Shown here: positions 35,105-45,700 of the stretch, one piece after another
Layout of the letters: each line of letters begins with the position of its first letter
Position numbering within the stretch: the first letter of the stretch is position 1
Assembly (NCBI RefSeq): GCF_963676685.1
Contig: NC_092355.1
Coordinates: 65,913,006-65,977,005, forward strand
Direction: 5' to 3'
From: Mytilus edulis
Taxonomy: Eukaryota > Mollusca > Bivalvia > Mytilida > Mytilidae
Length of the DNA: 64,000 nucleotides
Translations under genes and position numbers: made by a program
The notes under the pieces: model-generated
Seen by the model: only the letters and a program-made list of their open reading frames with translations
The model's database searches: none
What the model was told of the DNA's origin: nothing

Positions 35105-36160
35105 CTAAACGTTGCTTGTCGTATAAACCATTCCTGTTTCAGTTGAGTTATATTCTTGTTTTGAATGACGTAGATCTCTATTTTCACTAGTGACACTTCC
35201 AATTGTATTCCTTTGTAAACATTTACATTTTAATCGGTCTCTGAATTCTCGTATTCTAAAGACATAAACGAAAGGGTCTAGCAATGGATTTATTAGTAAC
35301 ATATTGTTTGTAATTGTGATGACATCTGGTGACGATTCTTCACTATATTGACAGTACATCCCATAAATAGTACGAGGTAAAATGGCAAAAAATGATACGA
35401 GAACGAGGCAGGTCAAAGTAGTTACGTTCTTACGCATTTTCATTATGGCCTTATTCTGTCGATCGAGTTGTGTCTTTGTAAGTTGTTTCAATACAATTGT
35501 CTGCTTTTGTCGTTCTTTCATTCTTACCATTACAATAATATAGCATATAGCAATCAGAAAAATCAAAACTCCATTCGGAACATCAAACTTTATGAAGGTC
35601 TCTTTCGTTATGGTGAGTTTCGGTTGACATCCATTAGGCTCGTCCGGATCAATTACCGTATTTGTAGTAAAAGTAAATGTTATAATCGTCAATGCTTGTG
35701 TACATAAAAAACTTATCCCAATGGTAATATTGCTAGTCAACCATTTCAGAATTTTGTTTGGAACTGCAAAAGTAGCATTTAATCTTTCTAAACAAATCAA
35801 AAAAGTTTGAAATTGTGAAAAAATGATAGTACCAGCCACTAAATGTTTCAGCATCAAGCAAAAATATTGCCATGTTTCCTTATTATCGAAATTGTTAGAT
35901 GAATACACGAATACTTCGTGAAGTATTTTCTCTAGCATCAACGTTCCATCGCTCAAACTTAAAATAAGTGCTAAGCAAACAAATTTATTTTTCAACAAAG
36001 ACTTAGTCTTAGCTAAAACAATAACTGTACATATGTGAAAACAAAAAAGCACTGCACATATACATACAATAACAATCCATTTCATGATTTGATATAAATG
36101 ATGAATTACGAAGAGATACACATGGAAATCAGCTATCAGCTTCAATGATGATAAATCCAA
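35105..36160 (-). CDS. Rhodopsin-like (class A) G protein-coupled receptor, orphan
   Basis: A single uninterrupted 351-residue frame predicts a seven-transmembrane receptor of the plasma membrane that would signal through G proteins. TM1 is about residues 27-50. TM2 is about 59-79 and carries the conserved Asp (SLSD, D71). TM3 is about 102-125 and follows C101, which could pair with C178 in the second outer loop; TM3 ends in E125-R126 where most relatives have Asp-Arg-Tyr. TM4 is about 139-163, TM5 193-213 and TM6 245-268; TM6 has FAILP rather than the usual Cys-Trp-x-Pro. TM7 is about 281-300 and ends in the classic NPLLDPFVY. Helix 8 and a Cys pair (CKC, about 312-314, possible lipidation) follow, then a Ser/Thr-rich tail. 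There are no introns in the coding region, common for this superfamily. The ligand cannot be told; weak TM6 conservation points to a lineage-specific orphan receptor. The start chosen is the first Met; a second Met at residue 26 would remove residues ahead of TM1. Confidence 0.85.
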   Translation of the reverse strand: MDLSSLKLIADFHVYLFVIHHLYQIMKWIVIVCICAVLFCFHICTVIVLAKTKSLLKNKFVCLALILSLSDGTLMLEKILHEVFVYSSNNFDNKETWQYFCLMLKHLVAGTIIFSQFQTFLICLERLNATFAVPNKILKWLTSNITIGISFLCTQALTIITFTFTTNTVIDPDEPNGCQPKLTITKETFIKFDVPNGVLIFLIAICYIIVMVRMKERQKQTIVLKQLTKTQLDRQNKAIMKMRKNVTTLTCLVLVSFFAILPRTIYGMYCQYSEESSPDVITITNNMLLINPLLDPFVYVFRIREFRDRLKCKCLQRNTIGSVTSENRDLRHSKQEYNSTETGMVYTTSNV

Positions 36161-36781
36161 TTTACATTTACGAAACTAATTTAATCATCAAATTAAAATT
36201 TAAATAGTTCCAGCATGAAAAATCACCAGCAGATACTGTCAGCACTGTGGAAAAATAACCACTTTATAATCATACTTTTCTTTGTGTGTTTTGTATACGT
36301 TGTGGTGACGTCTATTCACACCTTTCAGATTTGAATGGTATATACCTCCTACATATAATGAATTTGCCAATTCTCGTCAGTTATATTCAAACAATATATA
36401 CTTTTATTCTTGTGGAGAGTTATCTCGAGCTCATTAGCAATCATATCACATCTTCTTTTTTATATTAATTAATATTCTACCTATAAGTTCAATATCCATT
36501 TACACTACCTGTTATTGTCATATTTGATATTTGATACCTACATGTATCAGTTTATTTTCCTCTTCTTCCTGCGCAATGGTTCACAATGTATGACGTTTCA
36601 TCACGATTATAACACTGATTCTAGTATTTCCAGTTCGTTCACATGTTTTAACAGATGCATTGATTATGGCAGATATTCATTTGCATATTAAAGGTCGATT
36701 TCTATAACGGAATTTGATGAGACTGTCATTAAAGTGAGAGGGTTAGCGCTATAGAACCAGGTTTAATCCACCATTTTCTAC
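36161..36781. other. GPCR upstream region, no other gene seen
   Basis: This is the 5' flank of the minus-strand GPCR. No TATA-like element or splice signal could be assigned with confidence. Short open frames are not conserved with anything recognised. Confidence 0.35.
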
Positions 36782-36932
36782 ATTTGAAAATGCCCGTACC
36801 AAGTCAGGAATATGACAGTTCTTGTCTATTCGTTTTTGATACGTTTTGTTATTTGATTTTGCCATGTGATTATGGACTTTCCGAATTGATTTTCCTCTAA
36901 GTTCAGTATTTTTATGATTTTACTTTTTTCTA
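36782..36932 (+). repeat. Dispersed repeat R4, copy 1
   Basis: ATTTGAAAATGCCCGTACCA, AGTCAGGAATATGACAGTT, a GTTTTGTTATTTGATTTTGC block, GGACTTTCC and AGTTCAGTATTTTTATGATT. The same order is found at 37478-37635 and, inverted, at 45315-45450 and 48197-48330. Confidence 0.8.
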
Positions 36933-37477
36933 TCCGACGCAGCTTATATCATAAACAAGCTCCATTCCGTTCTGACCATCTGACATCAATTTTGTAATAT
37001 AAAATAAATACCCGATATCTCAATTAATTCAGAAATAATTACATTACATTATGTTCCATTGAATCTGTTATTTAAATGGCTGACAATAGGGAAGCTCTAT
37101 TATCGCTATTTTGTGACTTTTTCCTTTGATCTTTTTTTTTATATTTTTCATATCATGCTACTCGCTTAAGATGGAAAATTATCGATAGAAACTAAGCAGG
37201 CACGTGGCGTTGCTTACGAAATTGACATGAAATTGACAACGTCGTCATATGTAAAATAGCGATAAACAGATTATCATTGGTCATCTCAACCCGATTGCCT
37301 TTCTCGCTTTCACCGTCCCGGCTCAAGCGAGAAAATCAATCTCGTTAAGATGTTCAACGATAATCTATAAATATCATATATCAGTTTCATTTAGATATTC
37401 ACAGTTTTGACTGCATGGGCTATCCATGACGATGTTAAGATAATGAAAAATTAACATAACGAGAAACAAGCGAAACG

Positions 37478-37635
37478 CATTTGAAAGTGTCTGTACCAAG
37501 TCAGGAATATGACAGTTGTTGTCCTTTCGTTTGATGTGTTTTGTCATTTGATTTTGTCATTTGATTAGGGACTTTCCGATTGAATTTTTCATCGGAGTTC
37601 AGTATTTTTGTGATTTTACTCTTTTTTTTCATGAT
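37478..37635 (+). repeat. Dispersed repeat R4, copy 2
   Basis: The same landmarks as 36782-36932 in the same order, about 700 bp downstream in direct orientation, with an extra partial duplication of the TCATTTGATTTTG block. Confidence 0.8.
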
Positions 37636-38635
37636 TGTACATTTAAATGTAATTATAAGAATCTAATGCTTCATTTTTTAAATTGGTTAACTTGTAAAAG
37701 CGGTTATTCTTTGCACTTAATAAATATGAAGGGCATACAAAATGTGCTTCCGTCAACGATTCTATATCTCAATAAAATTATATAAAAAAAAAAAATCCTT
37801 ATATTAATTTTGTTCGGTCGTGTAGAAGTTAGTTCGACAAATGATTTTAGTGTAGAAAATTAAGGTCAATTCTGATTCTCAAATTTGTTAAACACTCATA
37901 AACGTTGTTACGGTTTCACCCATAATTTTGGAATGAGGTTTACAAAATGGATTGCATATAAATTTTCAATAGTCGCAAGTCCAATGTGACTAAATAAATC
38001 AAGGTTTCATTACTGTAGTCTTGTGACACAGTTGATTTGAATTTAGTATACCCTTATATTTATAGTTTACATAACTAAAAACAATTAAGAAATGCAATAT
38101 TAAGTTTTTCACGTGTGTGCATCTGTTCGAATTTTAAAAATGAATGTAAAAAATCAAAGGTCAAAATAAATAATTATCGCTATATTATTCGCATAGGTTA
38201 ACAAGTTAAATGCTAATTAATTTTCTTATTATAAGTATGGACTATATTGTTGCTTTCGTATGAACTGTTGCGGATCTTCTCGATTGACCAGCTTTCAAAA
38301 GCTACATATGATATCAAAATACAATTTAAATGACAACTATTTTACGTTTCGGTAATTAGGTAAATTCTTTTCGCTATATCATTCTAACTTTTCATTTAAA
38401 GACAAAATTCGTTCAATAAAAATGGACTGTAATAAATAAAAGTTGAAATTAAGGTAGGATAAACGATTAATTTATCAACATTTTTTATCTCAAATGATTT
38501 GATAGTTCGTCAATTCACTAAAAGAAATCTATATTTATACTATATCTATCCGAAGGGTTGAAAAACATATGCAAACGTTATAGAATATGAAAACATCATT
38601 TATGGTAGTAAACATGTATGCTATTGTTTCAGAAA
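37636..38635. other. No gene seen
   Basis: AT-rich sequence without recognised coding, RNA or repeat features. Confidence 0.4.
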
Positions 38636-38965
38636 AAGGGAGAAGTTTTGGTACCATTAAAACGTTTAATCCCGCTGCAAATGTTTGCACCTGTCCTATG
38701 TCAGGAATCTGATGTACAGTAGTTGTCGTTTGTTTATGTGATTTATACGTGTTTCTCGTTTTTTTATATAGATTAGACCGTTGGTTTTCCCGTTAGAATG
38801 GTTTTACACTAGTAATTTTGGGGCACTTTATAGCTTGTTGTTCGATGTGAGCCAAGGCTCCGTGTTGAAGGCCGTACATTGACCTATAATGGTTTACTTT
38901 TTTTTTTTTATTGTTATTTGGATTTATGGTTGTCTCATTGGCACTTACACCACATCTTCCTATAA
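38636..38965 (+). repeat. Dispersed repeat R1, copy 2
   Basis: This is the partner of 690-1000. The copy here is more complete, with TGTGAGCCAAGGCTCCGTGT, GAAGGCCGTACATTGACCTA and a TTGTCTCATTGGCACTTACA tail. Confidence 0.7.
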
Positions 38966-39070
38966 CTGTAATAATAGCATGCAAATTTAGTGTCCACTCT
39001 CTCCAATGCAAATAACTTCTTTTAATGTACGGAACAGTCAGAATTTAATGAATGCCCTCCACTCTCTTCC

Positions 39071-39108
39071 CTCCCCCCCCCCCTCAACACACACACACAC
39101 ACACACAC
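39071..39108. repeat. Poly-C run followed by (CA)n microsatellite
   Basis: A run of about 12 Cs, with a short C-rich lead, is followed by about 10 CA dinucleotides. Simple-sequence tract. Confidence 0.9.
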
Positions 39109-39965
39109 TGTTAATGGTAGTATAAAAGTTATATTTAATCTTAAATTAATATGAATGTATGTAAGCCGGCAACGGGGATGTAATTATGTTATATTTTATT
39201 AATATTTTTCTTACATATTTATTTTTATTCATTGTCTTTACGTTAAATTCGCAACAACGATTTCTTTTAATTTGATTTTATTTCCTGTAGCAGATAATTT
39301 TTGATTACTAAGTTCGGAAGACAATTTTGCAATATAAATAAATTGCGTATATCGGGGAAGGAAGGGGATATTGGGTGGTGTTTGGCGCAAATAAAAAAAA
39401 AGGAAATAAAGGTTTGAGGCAGAAAAGATGTCTTAATACACGTCATATAGCGGGCAATTTAATTGAATTATTGAATAGGATCTTTTAGTCCACGAAGTAT
39501 TTAATAACAGAACCAGCGTTTTAAAAATACTAACTACTCAGTTACCAGTCTAAAGCTGTCAGACCAACACCTTGCAGATTTAAAATGACATTGGTATTTT
39601 TCATTTACTTTTTCTCATTTTTGCTATATTTCTGAATATAATTAATCTATGGGAAATAGGAATATATATTTGTAGCACTGAAGTTTGTTTAACCAGGTGA
39701 ACTCGTATCATTTTCAATTTCTAAGTACATTTGTACAAGTAATACTTTTTAAACAAATTACAATATAAGTGTGTTATCAAATTTGCAATGACACGTATAC
39801 CTGATACATGTAGTAAGCTATTGGAGGACACATCATGACTAAATGTATGCAATTCAAGAGTAAAGTTTAACAACAGCCTGATTTGTGCTTAAGGTGGTAT
39901 GGTTGTATTTCGCCATCTTGTGTTGTAAAAAAAAAACAGAGAATCTAAGGTCCAGATTTTCTATC

Positions 39966-41152
39966 AATAACATTAACGGTACCAATTGTTCTGCACCAGA
40001 TGCGCATTTCGACAAATAATGTCTCTTCAGTGATGCTCGTGGCCAAAATATGTAAAATCCAAAGCTTATATAAAAGATGTAGAGCTATAATCCAAAAGTT
40101 CCAAAAAAGTATAGCCAAATCCGTGAAAGGAATCAGAGCTTTGCATGAGGGAGATACATTCCTTAATTTATAATATTTTTTAACATTTTGTAACAGCAAA
40201 TTTAATAACACAAAAAAATCCGTATTTTCATGCCAGTACCGGAGTACTGGCTACTGGGATGGTGATACCCTCGGGGACTAACAGTCCACCAGCAGAGGCA
40301 TCGACCCAGTGGTAGTAATAACATTAACGGTACCAATTGTTCTGCACCAGATGCGCATTTCGACAAATAATGTCTCTTCAGTGATGCTCGTGGCCAAAAT
40401 ATGTAAAATCCAAAGCATATATAAAAGATGGTGAGCTATAATCCAAAAGTTCCAAAAAAGTATAGCCAAATCCGTGAAAGGAATCAGAGCTTTGCATGAG
40501 GGAGATACATTCCTTAATTTATAATATTTTTTAACATTTTGTAACAGCAAATTTAATAACACAAAAAAATCCGTATTTTCATGCCAGTACCGGAGTACTG
40601 GCTACTGGGATGGTGATACCCTCGGGGACTAACAGTCCACCAGCAGAGGCATCGACCCAGTGGTAGTAATAACATTAACGGTACCAATTGTTCTGCACCA
40701 GATGCGCATTTCGACAAATAATGTCTCTTCAGTGATGCTCGTGGCCAAAATATGTAAAATCCAAAGCTTATATAAAAGATGTAGAGCTATAATCCAAAAG
40801 TTCCAAAAAAGTATAGCCAAATCCGTGAAAGGAATCAGAGCTTTGCATGAGGGAGATACATTCCTTAATTTATAATATTTTTTAACATTTTGTAACAGCA
40901 AATTTAATAACACAAAAAAATCCGTATTTTCATGCCAGTACCGGAGTACTGGCTACTGGGATGGTGATACCCTCGGGGACTAACAGTCCACCAGCAGAGG
41001 CATCGACCCAGTGGTAGTAATAACATTAACGGTACCAATTTTTCTGCACCAGATGCGCATTTCGACAAATAATGTCTCTTCAGTGATGCTCGTGGCCAAA
41101 ATATGTAAAATCCAAAGCTTATATAAAAGATGTAGAGCTATAATCCAAAAGT
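39966..41152. repeat. 351-bp tandem repeat, 3.4 copies
   Basis: AATAACATTAACGGTACC recurs at 39966, 40317, 40668 and 41019, exactly 351 bp apart each time. The last copy stops after about 134 bp. Copies are nearly identical; copy 2 has AGCATATATAAAAGATGGTG where copies 1, 3 and 4 have AGCTTATATAAAAGATGTAG. The minus-strand frame of up to 94 codons present in each copy is a by-product of the repeat. The unit family is dispersed in the genome (a diverged copy lies at 15128-15250). Confidence 0.95.
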
Positions 41153-41957
41153 TATCAAGTTAGCAAAATTTGATGCAGGAATGCAGATACATGTATCTAA
41201 TGTGAATTTTTATTTAATAGATCCAATTTATTAGAATATAACTTATAAATATTATGTGTATATTATTTTTGGTTGCTTTTAAATGTTTTTAGATTGACAT
41301 TTAAAGGGGTGGTAACTCTAAAGCAGTGCATTTTCTGAAGGATTTTTTTTGTATTTTGTATTTTAGCCGGAAAAACATACGGTGACCCTATCTTTTTTTT
41401 ATTTTGTATTGTAGACTTAAAAACACGGCGACCCTATCTTTTATTTTGATATTCTCAAAGCATTTTCTGAAAGCTATCTTTTCCTAATTTATTTTACAAT
41501 TGTATCATTTTGTTTAGTTTCTAATCACAAAATGGTTTTTTTTTCCTGTATAATCCATACAAAATGTGTCATTTTGTCACAACCTTCAGCTTGAGAAAAT
41601 GCACGGTGACCTATCATTTTTAATGTATTTTGACCATTATATCAATAGATACTACGTTTTGGCAAAGTTTGAACAAATTCAATCATTTTTTTAGACTCCC
41701 ATGCCACCTTAAACTCTACACAGTAAACAAAAACAAATATGACAGAAAGCAACCGACGACATCAATTGTATCCAAGGTTCCTAACGCTATATTGAGCACA
41801 AAAAAGACTACTACTTTAGAATTATCTTGAATCGTTCTAAATCATTAACCAAGTCATGCATCAGCGTATGCAATTCATGAAACAATATAATATTTAAGGA
41901 CCCTCGCAGTCAACAGTCAACACTTTGAATGTTTATGACTCTCGCTTTTTTCTGTAG
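41153..41957. other. Upstream region of the HEPN/FnIII gene, with a degenerate repeat
   Basis: Between 41300 and 41640 a motif of the type ACGGxGACCCTATCTTTT-T appears three times, about 40-210 bp apart, with TGCATTTTCTGAA also repeated. The rest is AT-rich. The end (41937-41957) is pyrimidine-rich and closes with CTGTAG, a good splice acceptor, so an upstream 5' exon is possible but was not identified. Confidence 0.45.
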
Positions 41958-41966
41958 TTAACCGTA

Positions 41967-42767
41967 ATGTTGGATCAGACCTCCGAGAATGTAGTGACGG
42001 CCCGGACAGAAAACACTACCTCTTCATGCCTCAATGATGACCACCAGGAGGAGGAAAAGAACAGTAGCTCAGCACGTACAAAAGAAAGCTATAAAGTCAG
42101 ATTTTTCGATGGAAAGGCTCCTGGAACTGCTGACGATGGCAAGGTTAATAAAGGGCCGAATCAACAAAATCAAAACTGGGGACGAACCGGTTTACTACTG
42201 ATTGAAGGAGGTACTATAATCCTCCGCGTTTTGTTTGATGAAAAAGTTAAACAGACGGCAAATGGAAATTTATCGGCGTATTTGAAAATTCCTGCGAATT
42301 ATCAAACACTGTTTGATTTGTATCAAGGAAAAGTCATATCGCCGCTCCAGTGGGACGTTTTATATCCCACAAGTAATGCAAATGGAGTGAACTCACTTGA
42401 ACTTGATATCATAATGTTGCATATTTTAGTCATACATACTTGTCAGTTCAAAGGTGATGTGTTAATGGATATTCAAAAATTAGAAAAGAGACGGGATATT
42501 ATGTACGATTTTGCTAAAGATGCGAAAATAACAGATGCCAAGTTTGAAACTGAATACGAGGCTGTTGGTGCAGTTTTAGCAAAGCTTACCGTCACGCGAG
42601 AACTAGGACGAGATGTGGAAAACCGTATAAAGAATATGGTGAAGAATTTGAAAATCATAACTATGACAAAGGAAGAAATAATAACTTATCTAGGCATTCT
42701 GAAACGCTGGTACTTATGTGATATTGATATCAGAAAGGCTGTGAAAGAACTGAAGCCACTTTTAAAG
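41967..42767 (+). CDS. Exon 1: N-terminus and HEPN-like domain
   Basis: 267 codons, ending phase 0 at CCACTTTTAAAG before GTAATT. The ATG at 41967 is the first in frame; an in-frame TAG at 41955-41957 precedes it, but that TAG is also the AG of a possible splice acceptor, so a longer N-terminus is not excluded. Confidence 0.75.
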
Positions 42768-45700
42768 GTAATTAGTTTTTTAAAGACAGCAATTCTCTGT
42801 CACCCTTTTTTAGATGTGAAAACCTATATTCAAAAGCATACTTGGTGTTATTCTAATATGTTCTAACACTTCAATAGAACATGCTATGATCCCCGGTTTC
42901 GGTGGGTTTGGGTTACTCAGACTTTAGATTTCTGCGTAATGGCTGGCATAAGATTTATTAAATATGGTATGATTGCAAATCATCTAACTTCTAACTTCTA
43001 GAGATAATAGTGCAAGGATTTAAACAATGAAAGGTTCTGTTGTCTGTTTCAATTTTGTCTTCTCAATACCATTTTTTTCGGGACATGAAAAAAAACTGTT
43101 GCTTTGTTTAGTTGGGGTTTTGTTTTCATTTTTATTTTTTATTTTATGCTTTTATTTTTTTTTTTAGTTTCATTTCATAAATTATATTTTAGTGTTGTTT
43201 TGTCTGTAACCAATGTATATTCCTTGACTTGTATAGTTACTGGTCAACAGTCCTGTTGTTTTTTTCTTGTCAAACCACTGTCTACAATTTAAAATCAGTA
43301 GCCTGGTCTTGAAAATGGATAAAATATTTGCCACTGGGAGTTCAGCAGAGAACAATGAATCAACCAGTGATAGCAGAATTGCATATTGTTGTTGTTGGAC
43401 ATTAATTCACTTAAAAGTAATGTTGGAAACTAAACAAGTTGAACATTTTTGGATAGATGACGTCATCGGACAAAACTGTAAGGTTTGAGAATTTGTTATG
43501 TTCATTTCATTTTTTAGATCTCACAGTGACTTTTAAGAGGAAGAAAATATTTTTAGTTTCTATGTCAGTTTTACATTTTGGCAATTTCGATTTTTTCTCA
43601 AATCGTGCAATAATAATAGAATAAAAACAAAATGTAAATTCATAATCATTTACCACTACTAATGATAATTGAATTTTTAAAGATTGTAGATGGGTTTCAG
43701 AGTTTGCCTAATCTTCAGAGAACACCCACGGTATTTAAGTAAGGGTTTTGGTGCTCAGTCTTTTGTTTTCCATGAATTGTGTTTCACCTTTGCTATTTTG
43801 TTGTCTTTCAGGTATTATTATTGTCTCGACAAATACTTTGTTATTGTCCCCGTGATTTCTTCCCCGGGCGCTTTTTCTTTTCCCCGGCGCTTTTTCTTCA
43901 CCCGGGCGCTCCCGGACGCATTTATGTAGGACCCTTCTACCTCGATCGTAATTAGAAATACAATCTAAAATGTGTAATGTATTTTAATGTATTTAGAATG
44001 GTCAAGGTGAAACAAAGAAGGCAAAAGACATTCTAGCAAAACTGAAAATGTTAGCCGAAGATGACAGCAACAAACTTCATGATATGAAAGACATCAAAGA
44101 GGAGCTAGAAAAATTAGCTTCGGATTTGGAAGGAATAACAAAGAAGAAAACCAAGCTTAAAACAGTTCTCAATATCCTGTCCGTTCTCACGCCAAGATTT
44201 AGTCAACCTTTTAATATAGGTATACAGTTTATTAATAGTGTATTTCAAACCAAAAGCCATACAGCTTATAGGTATATCAACCTTTTAATATTGGAAGAAA
44301 TTATACAATTAGATAAAAATGTTAACATACGTAAAAGGAAGGAGAAGATACAAAAAAGACAAAAAACACTTAGTCAGTAAAGCACACAACGGAAAGAAAG
44401 AAAAAGACAAAACCAGTTAAAAAATCACAGAAAACGAACTTTGGGTATTCAAAAACGAAACGCTGGGAACTCAGTTGTTCCGGAATGATAAGAATTTCTT
44501 GTAACTACCGTCGAGAAGCGCGCTCAATTGAACATAAAAACCAATATATGATGTTATGAAATGTATTTGATACATCTATATAACCATGTATAGTACCATA
44601 GCAATATTCTTGGATTTTATTAAGAAAAATAGAAAACAGTATACAATAGGTGAATAGAATTGATAAACAGAAATATATAATCTATATCGCATGTCATTGA
44701 CTTTTTCAATATGTTTTCGAACAACTGTACAAGCAAATACATATTGGACTTTTTTATTAATATACTTGGTAATAAGTACATGTATTTCATATAAGTATGA
44801 TCAATATATAACAATTTCATTATGTAGTGTTAATATGTTTATTAAGGATGCAAAGTAAATTCAGAGTATTTCTGGATCAGCTATATTTTTTATTTTTTTT
44901 ATTTTACATTTGCAGAATCTATTGGTCTCTCTATTCCTTCTCTTGACCGCTGGAATGAGAACGGCGTCCAGTTTGTCCTGAGTTTTTACTGCCAGGGTCA
45001 ACTACATGTATATACCAAGTGTAAGATTATATTGAAGTGTATGTTAAACATTGACAAAGAATACATGACACAAACGATAGAACTTAAGAATGCACGTTTG
45101 AATGGTAAACTGGTTCACCATTGTTCATTACTTGAAACGATTTTCGTATTTTGTATAAGATATAAATAAGAAGATGTGGTATGAGTGCCAATGAAACAAA
45201 TCCTGTATACAAGTAACAATGTATAAAAAGTATATAATCATGATTATAGGTCAAAGTACGGTCTTTAACGCGGAGCCTTATAATTTAATCACAATTCAGA
45301 AAAAAAACACATCTAAAAAGTAAAATCACAAAATAATTCCGAGAAAATTTCTACACGGAAAGTCCTTAAGCAAACGGCAAAATCAAAAGATCACACAAAA
45401 AACGAATGGTTTATAACAACTGTCATGTGCCTGACTTGGTACAAAATTGGTAAATAAATCTATAATTATATCTATGGCATCAATGATGCTGAAATTTACC
45501 TGAATCAACTACAATGTAAAAAGTAAAATGATTGACAAATACATTGTACCTATACGTCCGGAACTGCAGTCCTTTATATATCATGTGTACGACTTTCAAA
45601 TGTTTTATTCTTCTGTCAAATACAACACGTCCGATTTCTTTACAATAGAAAAATAAGAAGATATGGTATAATTGCCAACGAGACAAGTCGCCACCAGAGA

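Noticed and set aside
39945..40913. 88-94 codon minus-strand frames starting MLLNLLLQN, three times
   Set aside because: By-product of the 351-bp tandem repeat, a non-coding dispersed family.
43267..43488. Possible extra exon between exons 1 and 2 of the HEPN/FnIII gene
   Set aside because: The frame is open for 73 codons, but no acceptor gives the phase 0 needed to join both neighbours convincingly, and exon 1 joins exon 2 directly in frame.
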